In this document: positions 1-9,193 of the stretch, piece after piece | Numbering within the stretch: the first letter of the stretch is position 1 | Layout of the letters: every line of letters begins with the position of its first letter | DNA from: Acetobacterium wieringae | GTDB taxonomy: Bacteria > Bacillota > Clostridia > Eubacteriales > Eubacteriaceae | Assembly (NCBI RefSeq): GCF_001766835.1 | Contig: NZ_LKEU01000014.1 | Coordinates: forward strand, 96,753-160,752 | DNA: 64,000 nucleotides | Reading direction: 5' to 3' | Position numbers and translations under genes: made by a program | The notes under the pieces: generated by a model | Seen by the model: the letters and a program-made list of their open reading frames with translations, nothing else | Told to the model about the DNA's origin: nothing | Database searches by the model: none

Positions 1-2
1 CA

Positions 3-560
3 GTTCTGGGCAGTGTCAGTAAAATATTATCGGGAATGGCCCAGGATGAGATGATGCCGAAGGTATTTGCCAAAAAGAATAAACATCAAATCCCGGTGGC
101 CGGGCTGGTACTGATTTTTGTCGGTGACCTGGCAATGCTAATTACCGGCTTTACCCAGTCTTCCGGTTTAGCCACAATTTTATTGGCGGCCTCATGTTTC
201 TGGTTGGCATCCTATATTCTGGTCAATATTTCAGTGTTGGTCCTGCGAAGAAAATACCCGGATATGCCTGGCCGTAATAAAAAGCTGACCTTCTTTGGGA
301 TTCCCCAGCTGCTATGTATTGTTGGTAACATCTATATGATCTGGCATATTGCCGAAGGTGACACCCGATTGCTGGTCTATAAAATATTCTTCGGTCTGTT
401 TGCAATCCTGATTGCCTACGCAGTGATCTGGGTAAAAGTGATTAAAAAAATCTCACTATTCGAAACGGCCGATGTTCATGAAATGAATTTAAGATGTCAA
501 GCGGTAGGCGATACGGGGGTAAAGAATAAGCCGGTGATCATTGATTCACCAATTGTCTAA
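3..560 (+). CDS. APC-family amino acid permease, C-terminal part
   Basis: The reading frame is open from the window edge, so the gene starts upstream. About 185 residues are visible. Four hydrophobic segments can be seen (around GLVLIFVGDLAML, LLAASCFWLASYILV, GIPQLLCIVGNIYMI and FFGLFAILIAYAVIW). The first visible stretch reads VSKILSGMAQDEMMPKVFAK, which is the cytoplasmic loop typical of amino acid-polyamine-organocation permeases (gene family pattern: small residues, then MA-D-LP-F). The substrate cannot be told from this half. The tail after the last membrane segment is hydrophilic. A strong hairpin terminator follows at 600-637. Confidence 0.75.
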   Translation, partial: VLGSVSKILSGMAQDEMMPKVFAKKNKHQIPVAGLVLIFVGDLAMLITGFTQSSGLATILLAASCFWLASYILVNISVLVLRRKYPDMPGRNKKLTFFGIPQLLCIVGNIYMIWHIAEGDTRLLVYKIFFGLFAILIAYAVIWVKVIKKISLFETADVHEMNLRCQAVGDTGVKNKPVIIDSPIV

Positions 561-599
561 CGTTAAACCGATTGCGTATCAAAATATTATAAAACAAAA

Positions 600-637
600 C
601 AAACCACCACTGGTCTACTTTGCCCGGTGGTGGTTTG
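600..637 (+). terminator. Rho-independent terminator after the permease gene
   Basis: An 11-bp perfect inverted repeat (CAAACCACCAC at 600-610, GTGGTGGTTTG at 627-637) with a 16-nt loop, followed by a T-rich stretch, 40 nt after the permease stop codon. Confidence 0.75.
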
Positions 638-678
638 TCTTTGTGTTATAAATTGATTTTAAGTGGATGGGTATTTGA

Positions 679-707
679 TTGCAACACTTCTGCGAGTTTA
701 GTATAAT
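679..707 (+). promoter_or_regulatory. Sigma-A type promoter of the EAL-domain gene
   Basis: TTGCAA (679-684), 17-nt spacer, TATAAT (702-707). Transcription would start near 714, which excludes the upstream in-frame start at 679 and supports the ATG at 751. Confidence 0.6.
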
Positions 708-750
708 GAATGGCAAAGAAACGATTATCACAAAAATCGAAAGGACAGTC

Positions 751-3464
751 ATGATGGATTCCAAGAATAAACGAATAAAACAAATGCTTACGAATTTTCT
801 GATGATCTTTGTGCCGGGACTTCTGATTGTGACCATTTTTGCCGGGATTTTTATCAACATCAATATCGAAAATGGTAAAAATATCATTAAAATCAGACAG
901 TTAAATAACAGCGAAATTGTTGGCGTCAACGTCAATTCAATTTTTGAAGATATCAAGTCAGATGGAAACATTATTTTAAATTCCAGTGAGATCAGAGCTT
1001 ATGTGGGCAATATGACGGATGCCAATGTTCAGAACGAATTGAAACGGATCTTTTCCAATATGATGACCAACAAAAAATCTATGATTCCATCCGGTTTATC
1101 GGTGTCGATGGCTACGAAAAAGTTCGGGTCAATGAGGTCGAAAATGGTACCACAGCAGTGGCAGACAGTGAGCTGGAATATAAGGGCGATCAGACCTATT
1201 TTCAGGAAGGGATCAAGCTTAATCCCGGCGAAATTTATATTTCACCGATGGATTTAAGCATGAAAAGTGGCGTTGTTGAAACACCACTTAAGCCACTGAT
1301 GCGGCTGGTGCGGCTGGTGTTCAACGATAAAAACGAACGTCAGGGAATTCTGGTGTTAAACTATCTGGCTAAGAATATGCTGGATCAGATCGAAAATGAT
1401 TCCAAAAGCAATATGGACATGAAAATACTGCTGTTAAATAATGAAGGCTACTATCTGCTTAGTGAAAACAGCGACAAGGATTTTTCCTTTATGTATGGTG
1501 ATCAGCAAGGGATCTCATTCAGCCAGGAAAATCCGGAAATCTGGCAGGCTATCCTAAACAAAGGCAGCGGTTATTATGATGACGGCAGAGACCTGTATTT
1601 TTACACTCCGATCTATCCCTTAAAAGGCTATCAAAACCTGCATTGGGTGTTAGTTGGGGCTGCACCCCTGGATGTACTGGGGGTTTTCACCAATGAGGAT
1701 AACCGAACCATTGTGCTCATTGCCGTTTTGTTGATTCTGGTTTTATGTATTATCAGTGTGATTGTTTCATGGTTGTTGCTGATCAGGAAAGAAGCCAGAT
1801 CCTGGGAAAAAATAACCGATGGCATTTTTAAAAATGCCAAGGAAGGGATTATGATCATGGATGCCGACATGCAGATTGTTTATGTTAATAAGGCATTTTC
1901 GACCATCACTGGCTATTCCGAAGGTGAAGCCTTGGGTAAAAAGCCCATTGATTTAAAAACAGCTAAAAAGCTTCGGGAGATCTACAGCAAAATCTGGGAG
2001 ACCGTTAATGAAGAAGGAAACTGGCAGGGTGAAATTACCGATCAACGAAAAGACGGCACCACTTATCCCAAATATATTTCGATCTCAAAAATGTTTGATC
2101 GAAAAAGCAATACTCTCAGTAATTTTCTGGAAGTTTTTGAAGATTTAACCAGTGTCAGAATTACCGAAGAGGCCATCAATAAAATTAAACATTATGACGA
2201 AGCCACCGGGTTACCTACCCAGGTGCTTTTTGAAATGAAAGTCCGGGAATACATCAAGCAGATTGATCGGATGGCTGTCGTGGTGCTTCAGGTTACAAAT
2301 TTTAATGCGCTGTATGATAATTTGGGAAAAAAATCAGGTGCCATTTTAATCAATGAAGTTTCCCGGCGGATTCAGACTTTTTTGAGCGCTACGGATCTAC
2401 TGGGAATTCTGCACAAAGACCAGTTTATAATGGCCCGTATCAACAGCAATGATAAGCTGGAAATGGGACATTTAATGAATAAAATGATAACCTATATCAG
2501 AGAACCGATCGAAATTGATACCGAGAAGGTTTACTTAAATGTGTCAATTGGAATCGCCGTTTTTCAGGATGACAGCGCTGATCTTGAAAAACTGATTGAA
2601 TACGCAAATATTGCCAAAAATTATGCGCTACAAACCGGCGATAATACCTATGTTTTCTATGAAAAAGAAATCCGCGAAAACTATCTCAATAATCTGAAAC
2701 TGGAAACAGAGCTGCGAAGTGCTCTGGAAAACAATGAGCTCAGTTTAAATTATCAACCTCAGGTTCAGGTCGGAAGCAGAGCCATTATTGCCAGTGAAGC
2801 ATTGCTGCGGTGGCATAACAAAAATCTCGGTCAGGTCAGCCCGGGGGACTTTATACCCGTCGCCGAAAGGACAAATTTAATCATTCCCATCGGAAATTGG
2901 GTTTTGGAAGAAGCCATTCGGCAAAACCAAAAATGGCAACAGCTGACCAATGAACCTCTAGGAGTGGCCGTTAACCTGTCTCCAGTCCAATTTAAAAAAT
3001 CAGATCTGCCTAAAATCATCAAGGAACTGCTGGAAAAATATCAAATGCCCGCAGAATTATTGGAAATTGAGATTACTGAAGGAATTCTGGTAGAAAATAT
3101 GGTTGGAACCGGCAGCCAATTGGAGCAGATCAAAGCATTGGGGGTCAAGGTTGCCATTGATGACTTTGGCACCGGCTATTCATCGCTGAAATATCTGCAG
3201 AATCTGAATTTTGACAAACTGAAAATTGACCGGGAGTTTATTAAAGATTATCCGGAAAATGATAGCGGCAGCATTGCCAAGACAATTCTGAATCTGGCGG
3301 CCCAATTGGAACTCCACGTGATTGCCGAGGGCGTTGAAACGCACGAACAGTTTTTGTTTTTAAAAGAAAATAATTGTCATGAAATACAAGGGTATTATTT
3401 TTCGAAGCCGCTTTCGGTTAAGGACTTTGAAATCTTGATCAGCGAGCAGAATCAAGTGGATTAA
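751..3464 (+). pseudogene. Membrane-bound sensor / c-di-GMP phosphodiesterase (dCache-PAS-GGDEF-EAL) with a frameshift
   Basis: Two overlapping frames form one protein of about 904 residues if one base is restored (or a -1 slip occurs) at the run of six A at 1072-1077. Order: membrane segment near residues 13-36, an extracellular sensor domain, a second membrane segment near 318-345, a PAS domain (NAKEGIMIMDADMQIVYVN), a GGDEF-like domain, and an EAL domain. The EAL motifs are intact (SEALLRWHN, DDFGTGYSSLKYLQ, EGVETHEQ, QGYYFSKPL), so c-di-GMP hydrolysis is expected. The GGDEF signature is replaced by LHKDQF, so cyclase activity is not expected. The start at 751 has AAGGA at 741-745. Whether the break is a sequencing error, a true mutation or phase variation cannot be decided here. 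Confidence 0.75.
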
Positions 3465-3583
3465 AGAAAAGTATCGCATAATGTGGTATGATTGAAAACG
3501 AAGGTGTTGACCTTAAAAAAATGCTTAATTAATGGCAAGTGTTACGATGATTCCTTTTTATAATCGATGAAAGGGAAGAAACG

Positions 3584-5485
3584 GTGAAAGGATTCAAATT
3601 GACTTTATTAGAAAATATTTTGTCTCCCCAGGATTTAATCGGCCTGTCTGATGCCGAGCTTAAAAATCTGGCCGGGGAGTTACGGAATCGAATTTTAGAA
3701 ACGGTATCAAAAAATGGTGGGCATCTGGCTTCCAATCTGGGTATTGTTGAAACAACATTGGCCATTCATCGGGTTTTCAATAACCCGGAAGATCAAATTG
3801 TATTTGATGTCGGGCACCAGTGTTATACCCATAAATTGTTAACCGGTCGACAGCAGGTCTTTAGCAGCTTGCGGCAGTGGAATGGGATTTCCGGTTTTAC
3901 CAATCGCAAAGAAAGCGATAAAGACGCTTTTGGCGCTGGTCACAGTGGCACCTCGATTTCAGCTGCCCTGGGTCTGGCGATGGCCAATCAGCTGGATGGC
4001 AAGGAGAATTATGTCATTGCGGTTGTCGGCGATGGCTCGTTTACCAATGGGATGATATATGAAGCGCTGAATAATTGTAATAAAAAAAATCTGCGACTGA
4101 TTATAATTCTTAACGACAATGAGATGTCAATTTCAGAAAATGTCGGCGGACTTTCGAATTACTTATCAAAAATTAGAAACAGTCAGAATTATTTCAATTT
4201 AAAACACCAGACACAGTCGTTGTTACACAAGATCCCCACCATCGGCGATGGTCTGATTGAAGGCACCCGTAAACTAAAAAAACACATTAAAAAACGGGTG
4301 GTTGCCGAGAATTTTTTTGAACATCTGGGCCTGGATTATTTGGGGCCGGTTGATGGTTGTGATCTTAAAAAATTGGAATCGGTACTGAGCGAAGCCAAAA
4401 GTAAAACCAACTGCTGTCTGGTTCATGTTCATACCGTCAAGGGAAAGGGCTATGTCCATGCCGAAGAACATCCGGAAATGTATCACTCATCGGGTCCCTT
4501 CGACCAGGTTAAGGGGATTGAAAAAAAAGCATCTGAAGATAGTTTTTCGGCTCAGTTTGGAAAAATAATGGTGGCGGCGGCCAACGCGGACGATTCTATT
4601 TGTGCGATTACCGCAGCGATGACTGGGGGCACCGGACTGGATCATTTCAGCCTGACCCATCCCCGGCGTTTTTATGATGTCGGGATTGCCGAAGAACACG
4701 CCGTCACCTTCGCTGCCGGTCTCTCAGCCAATGGGAAAACGCCAGTATGCGCCATTTATTCAACCTTTGTCCAACGAGTCTATGATCAACTGATTCATGA
4801 TGCGGCCATTCAGAAGTTGCCGCTGATTATGGCTCTGGATCGGTGTGGACTGGTACCCGGCGATGGCATTACCCATCAGGGAATTTATGATTGTTCTTAT
4901 CTGTCTACCATCCCGGGAATTGAAATCTACAGTCCGGAGACCTACGATGAAATGAAGCAGAGTTTTGCGACCTGTTTTGAAGCGCCGAAGCTGGCGATCA
5001 TCCGCTATCCCAAAGGCGCCCAGCAGCAATACGATCGCAGCGGTTTTAATCTTTGCGGCGAGTTTTGTTATCAGGACTTTGATGACACAGGGCGCAACCA
5101 GGGAGATCCGGAAATTGTGATGGTCACCTATGGCCGTATCACAAAAAATGTCTATGAAGCAGTCCAATTATTAAAAGCGAACCACCGGATTCGCCTAATC
5201 AAGCTGATTCAGGTTTATCCTCTAAATAGCGAAAAAATTCTGTCGCTGATTGGTCAGCCCAGGCTTGTTTATGTTTTGGAAGAGGGCATCCGCAGCGGCG
5301 GAATCGGCGAAAAGCTGGCTGCGGCCATCGCCCAGCACGATGGTTGCAAGCCGGATACGATAAGAATCCGAGCCATCGAAGACCCCTTGATGGAACAGGG
5401 CGATCTGGCGGCATTAGATGGCTATTGCGGATTTTTACCACCGCAGATCGCTGCTGAAATCGCAGAAATATCGAAGGCAAAATAA
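3584..5485 (+). CDS. dxs: 1-deoxy-D-xylulose-5-phosphate synthase
   Basis: Condenses pyruvate and glyceraldehyde 3-phosphate to DXP, the first step of the methylerythritol phosphate route to isoprenoids and also a thiamine and pyridoxal precursor. 633 residues, normal for the family. Seen: N-terminal DVGHQCYTHKLLTGR, the thiamine diphosphate motif from GDGSFTNGMIYEALNN to LND, the transketolase pyrimidine-binding part with DRCGLVPGDGITHQG, and a C-terminal transketolase domain. The GTG start follows AAGGGAAG at 3571-3578. The gene stands alone here, not beside xseA/xseB or ispA as in many bacteria. A terminator follows at once. Confidence 0.96.
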   Translation: MKGFKLTLLENILSPQDLIGLSDAELKNLAGELRNRILETVSKNGGHLASNLGIVETTLAIHRVFNNPEDQIVFDVGHQCYTHKLLTGRQQVFSSLRQWNGISGFTNRKESDKDAFGAGHSGTSISAALGLAMANQLDGKENYVIAVVGDGSFTNGMIYEALNNCNKKNLRLIIILNDNEMSISENVGGLSNYLSKIRNSQNYFNLKHQTQSLLHKIPTIGDGLIEGTRKLKKHIKKRVVAENFFEHLGLDYLGPVDGCDLKKLESVLSEAKSKTNCCLVHVHTVKGKGYVHAEEHPEMYHSSGPFDQVKGIEKKASEDSFSAQFGKIMVAAANADDSICAITAAMTGGTGLDHFSLTHPRRFYDVGIAEEHAVTFAAGLSANGKTPVCAIYSTFVQRVYDQLIHDAAIQKLPLIMALDRCGLVPGDGITHQGIYDCSYLSTIPGIEIYSPETYDEMKQSFATCFEAPKLAIIRYPKGAQQQYDRSGFNLCGEFCYQDFDDTGRNQGDPEIVMVTYGRITKNVYEAVQLLKANHRIRLIKLIQVYPLNSEKILSLIGQPRLVYVLEEGIRSGGIGEKLAAAIAQHDGCKPDTIRIRAIEDPLMEQGDLAALDGYCGFLPPQIAAEIAEISKAK

Positions 5486-5505
5486 AAACGGCGTAAGCCG
5501 TTTTT
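5484..5505. terminator. Bidirectional terminator between dxs and the molybdate-type regulator
   Basis: AAAAACGGC (5484-5492), GTAA loop, GCCGTTTTT (5497-5505), then TATTTT. It overlaps the dxs stop codon and lies between convergent genes, so it can serve both strands. Confidence 0.85.
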
Positions 5506-5558
5506 ATTTTGCAATGATTTGCTGGGCAGTGCCGGAATTATTATCAGACCAGCATCAA

Positions 5559-6080
5559 CTATTTATAGACAGTAATCGACATCGTTTTAAAAACCGCATA
5601 GAGCTCACAGCCCTTGCTGATCTTCATGTTTTCCAGCGATTTTCTGGTAATCAGGGACATGATTGGAATCCCGATGTCTAAAATAACTTTGACGCCATCA
5701 GCATTATCAATCAGATCCACCACCTGCCCTTTAAAAATATTTCGGGCGCTGCTGGTAAATGGTTCAAGACTGAGAATGATATCCTCCGGTCGGATTGAAA
5801 GCTTAACCGCTCCGGTTAAATCGGTGTGAACATGGATATTGACATCATCAATTTTGACAAATTGATCATCACCTTCCATAAACACCGTGCCCTGATACTG
5901 ATTGGCGGAACCCTTTGATTTGAGTAAATAATTATCGAACTGGGACTGGGAAATGCGCAGATGCTTGCCCAGGCGATGGGCTTCAAGATCCCCCCGTTTG
6001 ACCATCTCGTAAACCGTATTCTTGGTAATCTTTAGTTTTTGGCTGATTTCTTCTGGGGTGTATAAAAGTTCGTCATTCAC
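5559..6080 (-). CDS. HTH transcriptional regulator with TOBE/Mop-type oxyanion-binding region
   Basis: 173 residues. Residues about 5-50 (LLYTPEEISQKLKITKNTV, then VYEMVKRGDLEAHRLGKHLR) form an excisionase/MerR-like helix-turn-helix. The middle part contains LSIRPEDIILS, the hallmark of the regulatory TOBE segment at the C-terminus of ABC transporter ATPases. The end (FKGQVVDLIDNADGVKVIL, then ITRKSLENMKISKG) looks like a Mop/TOBE molybdate- or tungstate-binding domain. It is divergent from modABC, so it most likely controls that operon in response to oxyanion, as the TunR and ModE types do; the exact ligand is not visible. GTG start with AAAGGAGG 6 nt upstream. A minus-strand -10 (TATAAT at 6208-6203) is a possible promoter. 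Confidence 0.75.
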   Translation of the reverse strand: MNDELLYTPEEISQKLKITKNTVYEMVKRGDLEAHRLGKHLRISQSQFDNYLLKSKGSANQYQGTVFMEGDDQFVKIDDVNIHVHTDLTGAVKLSIRPEDIILSLEPFTSSARNIFKGQVVDLIDNADGVKVILDIGIPIMSLITRKSLENMKISKGCELYAVFKTMSITVYK

Positions 6081-6307
6081 GATGATCGCCTCCTTTTGTT
6101 ATGTATCGATTGACTAATTGTGAGTTTGGAAAACTTCTGAAAATTTTGAAATTAAGCCAGTCCAGGAAGTAATAAGTTCCTCACAAATCCATGGTTACAT
6201 CTATTATAACCAATCCTGGGCGAATATTAAAGGATTAAAATGCCCATTTACAGTTAATTAAAGAAAAAACAGGATGTGAATGTACATGAAAAATACAGAA
6301 TAATCAT

Positions 6308-6370
6308 TTGACTCGGACAATTCTGTTTTGTATAATGGAAAACATCAAAACATAACAAAACATAATGAAA
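6308..6370 (+). promoter_or_regulatory. modABC promoter with repeated AAAACAT motif
   Basis: TTGACT (6308-6313), 17-nt spacer, TATAAT (6331-6336): a near-consensus sigma-A promoter. Just after it, AAAACAT occurs three times in tandem between about 6339 and 6365, at the place where a repressor would block transcription. It is a candidate operator for the divergent TOBE regulator. The rest of the 310-bp divergent region shows no gene. Confidence 0.65.
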
Positions 6371-6391
6371 AAAGTGAAAAGGAGAAATGAG

Positions 6392-7186
6392 ATGAAGTTG
6401 TTAAAAAGAGGTCTTGTTCTGGTTGTTTTCATGTCTTTGATTTTTGCCCTGGCTGGTTGTCAGCCTGCAGCCAAGGAGGAAAAGAAATCAGAACCGGTAG
6501 CACTGACTATTTCTGCGGCGGCCAGCTTAAAGGAGGCCATGACCGAAATTCAGAGTCTGTATTTAGAAGAGTCACCGGAAACCACCTTGACGCTTAATTT
6601 TGGTTCGTCGGGATCGCTGGCTCAGCAGATTCAGCAGGGTGCAGAAGTGGATGTCTTTATGTCCGCATCAGCTAAAGATATGACAACATTAAAAGATGCC
6701 CAATTGATGAATGACGATACGATCAAGAATCTATTGGGAAATGAAGTTGTTCTGGTCGTGCCAAAAGACTCAACCGCCACCATCACCAGTTTTGATCAAT
6801 TGGTCGATCCAGCGATTACAAAAATTGGGATCGGTGAACCAAGTAGTGTGCCAGTTGGTCAATATGCAGTTGACGTATTTAATTTTTATAATATAATGGA
6901 ACAGATTCAGAGTAAAATTATTTATGGGAAGGATGTTAAAGAAGTCCTAACCTGGGTCGAAACAGCAAATGTCGATGCCGGTGTTGTCTATTCAACCGAT
7001 GCTCGGGCATCAAGTAATGTCAAGATCGCAGCCACTGCTCCGGCTGATTCTCATAAAGCGATTATTTATCCGGCTGGCGTTGTAAAAGCCAGTAAAAATA
7101 ATGATGCGGCAGTGGCATTTGTAACCTATTTAAGCAGCGATGCAGCAAAAGCAGTATTTGAGAAATACGGTTTTACGATTTTATAA
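6392..7186 (+). CDS. modA: Molybdate ABC transporter substrate-binding lipoprotein
   Basis: 264 residues. A lipoprotein signal (VVFMSLIFALAGC, lipobox LAGC) anchors it outside the membrane. The mature part has the ModA pattern ISAAASLKEAMTEI, FGSSGSLAQQIQQGAEVDVF, and VYSTDA near the C-terminus. It captures molybdate or tungstate and delivers it to ModB/ModC. ATG at 6392 is chosen over 6365 because AAAAGGAGA (6377-6384) sits 7 nt before it. First gene of a three-gene operon. Confidence 0.93.
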   Translation: MKLLKRGLVLVVFMSLIFALAGCQPAAKEEKKSEPVALTISAAASLKEAMTEIQSLYLEESPETTLTLNFGSSGSLAQQIQQGAEVDVFMSASAKDMTTLKDAQLMNDDTIKNLLGNEVVLVVPKDSTATITSFDQLVDPAITKIGIGEPSSVPVGQYAVDVFNFYNIMEQIQSKIIYGKDVKEVLTWVETANVDAGVVYSTDARASSNVKIAATAPADSHKAIIYPAGVVKASKNNDAAVAFVTYLSSDAAKAVFEKYGFTIL

Positions 7187-7279
7187 AGAAACTGGTGAGA
7201 GCCATCAGTAGTGATCATTTGCCCGCATCATCGCACAGTTTTATGTGGATGCCAGCAAGAAGTAGAGGGAGAAGTTAGA

Positions 7280-7963
7280 ATGGGGTTCGATTTTTCGCCA
7301 GCATGGATTTCAATCAAAGTTACCTTGACCGCCACGGCCATTGTCTTTTTTCTGGGGCTGGTGATTGCCTGGCTGATGACCAATTATAATGGTCGCTGGA
7401 AGGGCCTGATCGATGGCATTTTAACCCTTCCGTTGGTTTTACCGCCAACTGTCGCCGGGTTTGGGATTTTACTGTTAATTGGCAAGAATGGACCAATTGG
7501 CAATTTCTTAGAAATATTTGGAGTCAACATTATTTTTTCCTGGTATGCTGCCGTAATTGCGGCGGTGGTGGTCGCATTTCCATTGATGTATAAAACCACC
7601 ATGGGTGCCTTTGAACAGATTGATCCCAATATTCTCAGTGCCGCCAGAACCCTGGGCGCCTCAGAAGTCAAGGTATTCTGGCGGGTCGCCGTCCCGGTAG
7701 CCCGGCCGGGAATCGCCGCAGCGACCGCCCTGACCTTTGCCCGCTGTCTCGGCGAATTTGGAGCAACCCTGATGGTGGCTGGCAGTATTCCCGGAAAAAC
7801 GGAAACCATTCCCATTGCCATTTATTTTGCCACCCAAGGTGGCGAGATGCAGGTAGCGTTGATCTGGGTGCTGATTATCTTTGCCATTTCGTTAACGGTG
7901 CTGGTGATCAATAATTATTGGGAGAGTCGCAAAAAGAAACAGCAACGGGGCTTTGGAGGTTAA
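7280..7963 (+). CDS. modB: Molybdate ABC transporter permease
   Basis: 227 residues, about five membrane segments. It carries the ModB/CysT-type permease pattern LPLVLPPTVAGFGILLLIG and the EAA-like loop AARTLGASEVKVFWRVAVP that contacts the ATPase, followed by ARCLGEFGATLMVAG. It forms the membrane channel for ModA-bound oxyanion. ATG at 7280 has GAGGGAG about 8 nt upstream; the more distant in-frame ATG at 7211 lacks such a site and would add a non-homologous leader. Confidence 0.93.
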   Translation: MGFDFSPAWISIKVTLTATAIVFFLGLVIAWLMTNYNGRWKGLIDGILTLPLVLPPTVAGFGILLLIGKNGPIGNFLEIFGVNIIFSWYAAVIAAVVVAFPLMYKTTMGAFEQIDPNILSAARTLGASEVKVFWRVAVPVARPGIAAATALTFARCLGEFGATLMVAGSIPGKTETIPIAIYFATQGGEMQVALIWVLIIFAISLTVLVINNYWESRKKKQQRGFGG

Positions 7964-7966
7964 TCG

Positions 7967-9040
7967 ATGGCGTTTATGATTGACATAAAAAAGAATTTAT
8001 ACGATTTTCAGCTGGCAGTAAAACTCCAATCGGAGGAAGAGATCATCGGTATTCTAGGTGCCTCCGGGTCTGGCAAAAGCATGCTTTTGCGGTGTATCGC
8101 TGGATTGGTGAAACCCGATCAAGGCCAGATTATCATTAATGGAAAAACCTTTTTTGATTCGCAAAAAAAAATCAATTTATCGATGGGAGCAAGAAAGGTG
8201 GGGTTTCTCTTTCAGAATTATGCCCTCTTTCCCAACATGACGGTGGTTCAGAATATTGCCTTTGGCTTGGATCATTTGCCGAAAAATGAAAAAAAACGAC
8301 GTGTCGATGCGTTAATGGAAAAGTATCATTTGGGTGATATTGGTAATCGCTACCCGACTCAAATATCCGGGGGGCAGCAGCAGCGGGTAGCGCTGGCCAG
8401 AGCAGTGGCAGTTGAACCGGATATTCTTTTGCTGGATGAACCTTTTTCAGCACTCGATGTCCATCTTAGAAATCACATGATGAAAGAAATGGTCGAATCA
8501 CTGAAAGAATTTACGGGATTAACCCTGTTTGTCACCCACAACCGCGAGGAAGCCTACCGGCTGGCTGACCATATCGCCATCTTTAATACCGGGAAGCTGG
8601 AAGTATTGGGACACAAAGACGTGATTTTCAAGCATCCGGCCTCGTTGGAAACGGCTAAAATTACCGGCTGCAAAAATCTAATCAAGGCCCGCCGCTGCTC
8701 TGATTACCTGTTGGATATTCCAAAATGGGGTGTAACGATGCAAACCACCATGAAAATTGCAGCGGAATCCGGCTATATGGGGATTCGGGCCAATCAGGTT
8801 AAGTTTGTGAATACATCAGAATATTCCGGGACTAATTGCTTCAAGGTGTATATCGCCGATGAAAGTGATGGCCCATTTCGAACCTCGCTATATCTAAAAA
8901 TTGGCTCCCCAGCCAAAAGCCTGGATGATTATCATCTTCAGGCGGAGATCAGCAGAGAAGAGCGGGATCGTCTATTTGATCAAGCGCAACCATACGAGAT
9001 CGAGATCAACCCGGAATCCGTATTTTTTGTAACCGAATAA
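7967..9040 (+). CDS. modC: Molybdate ABC transporter ATP-binding protein
   Basis: 357 residues. Walker A GASGSGKSM, signature ISGGQQQRVALARA, Walker B ILLLDEPFSALD and the switch His in FVTHNREEAYR are all present. Residues after about 230 form a C-terminal regulatory TOBE-like region (GYMGIRANQVKFVN), known in ModC to bind oxyanion and feed back on transport. It starts 3 nt after the modB stop with GGAGG at 7953-7957. Confidence 0.93.
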   Translation: MAFMIDIKKNLYDFQLAVKLQSEEEIIGILGASGSGKSMLLRCIAGLVKPDQGQIIINGKTFFDSQKKINLSMGARKVGFLFQNYALFPNMTVVQNIAFGLDHLPKNEKKRRVDALMEKYHLGDIGNRYPTQISGGQQQRVALARAVAVEPDILLLDEPFSALDVHLRNHMMKEMVESLKEFTGLTLFVTHNREEAYRLADHIAIFNTGKLEVLGHKDVIFKHPASLETAKITGCKNLIKARRCSDYLLDIPKWGVTMQTTMKIAAESGYMGIRANQVKFVNTSEYSGTNCFKVYIADESDGPFRTSLYLKIGSPAKSLDDYHLQAEISREERDRLFDQAQPYEIEINPESVFFVTE

Positions 9041-9068
9041 AACGAGCCGGAGACGGTCTCATTGTCAG

Positions 9069-9103
9069 AAAAAAAGAAATCAGCTTTTGTTGATTTCTTT
9101 TTT
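9069..9103 (+). terminator. Terminator of modABC
   Basis: A stem of A-rich AGAAATCA paired with TGATTTCT, flanked by A and T runs, loop of 8 nt (9083-9090), ending in TTTTTT. Confidence 0.8.
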
Positions 9104-9129
9104 GTTTGCAAAAACAAGGGATCAAAGCA

Positions 9130-9158
9130 TTGCTTTAGAAAAACAGTGGGTATATAAG
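9130..9158 (+). promoter_or_regulatory. Promoter of the CHAD gene
   Basis: TTGCTT (9130-9135), 17-nt spacer, TATAAG (9153-9158). The start of transcription would fall near 9165, after the upstream ATG at 9161, which supports translation from 9194. Confidence 0.45.
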
Positions 9159-9193
9159 GAATGATAAAGAAGTTTGAAAGGCAGGAAAAGACG

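Noticed and set aside
1066..1085. Programmed -1 ribosomal frameshift in the EAL gene
   Set aside because: The A6 run could slip, but there is no downstream structure or conserved slippery heptamer; a sequencing or real deletion is simpler.
4760..5167. Long antisense frame in dxs
   Set aside because: Fully inside a well-supported gene with no start signals.
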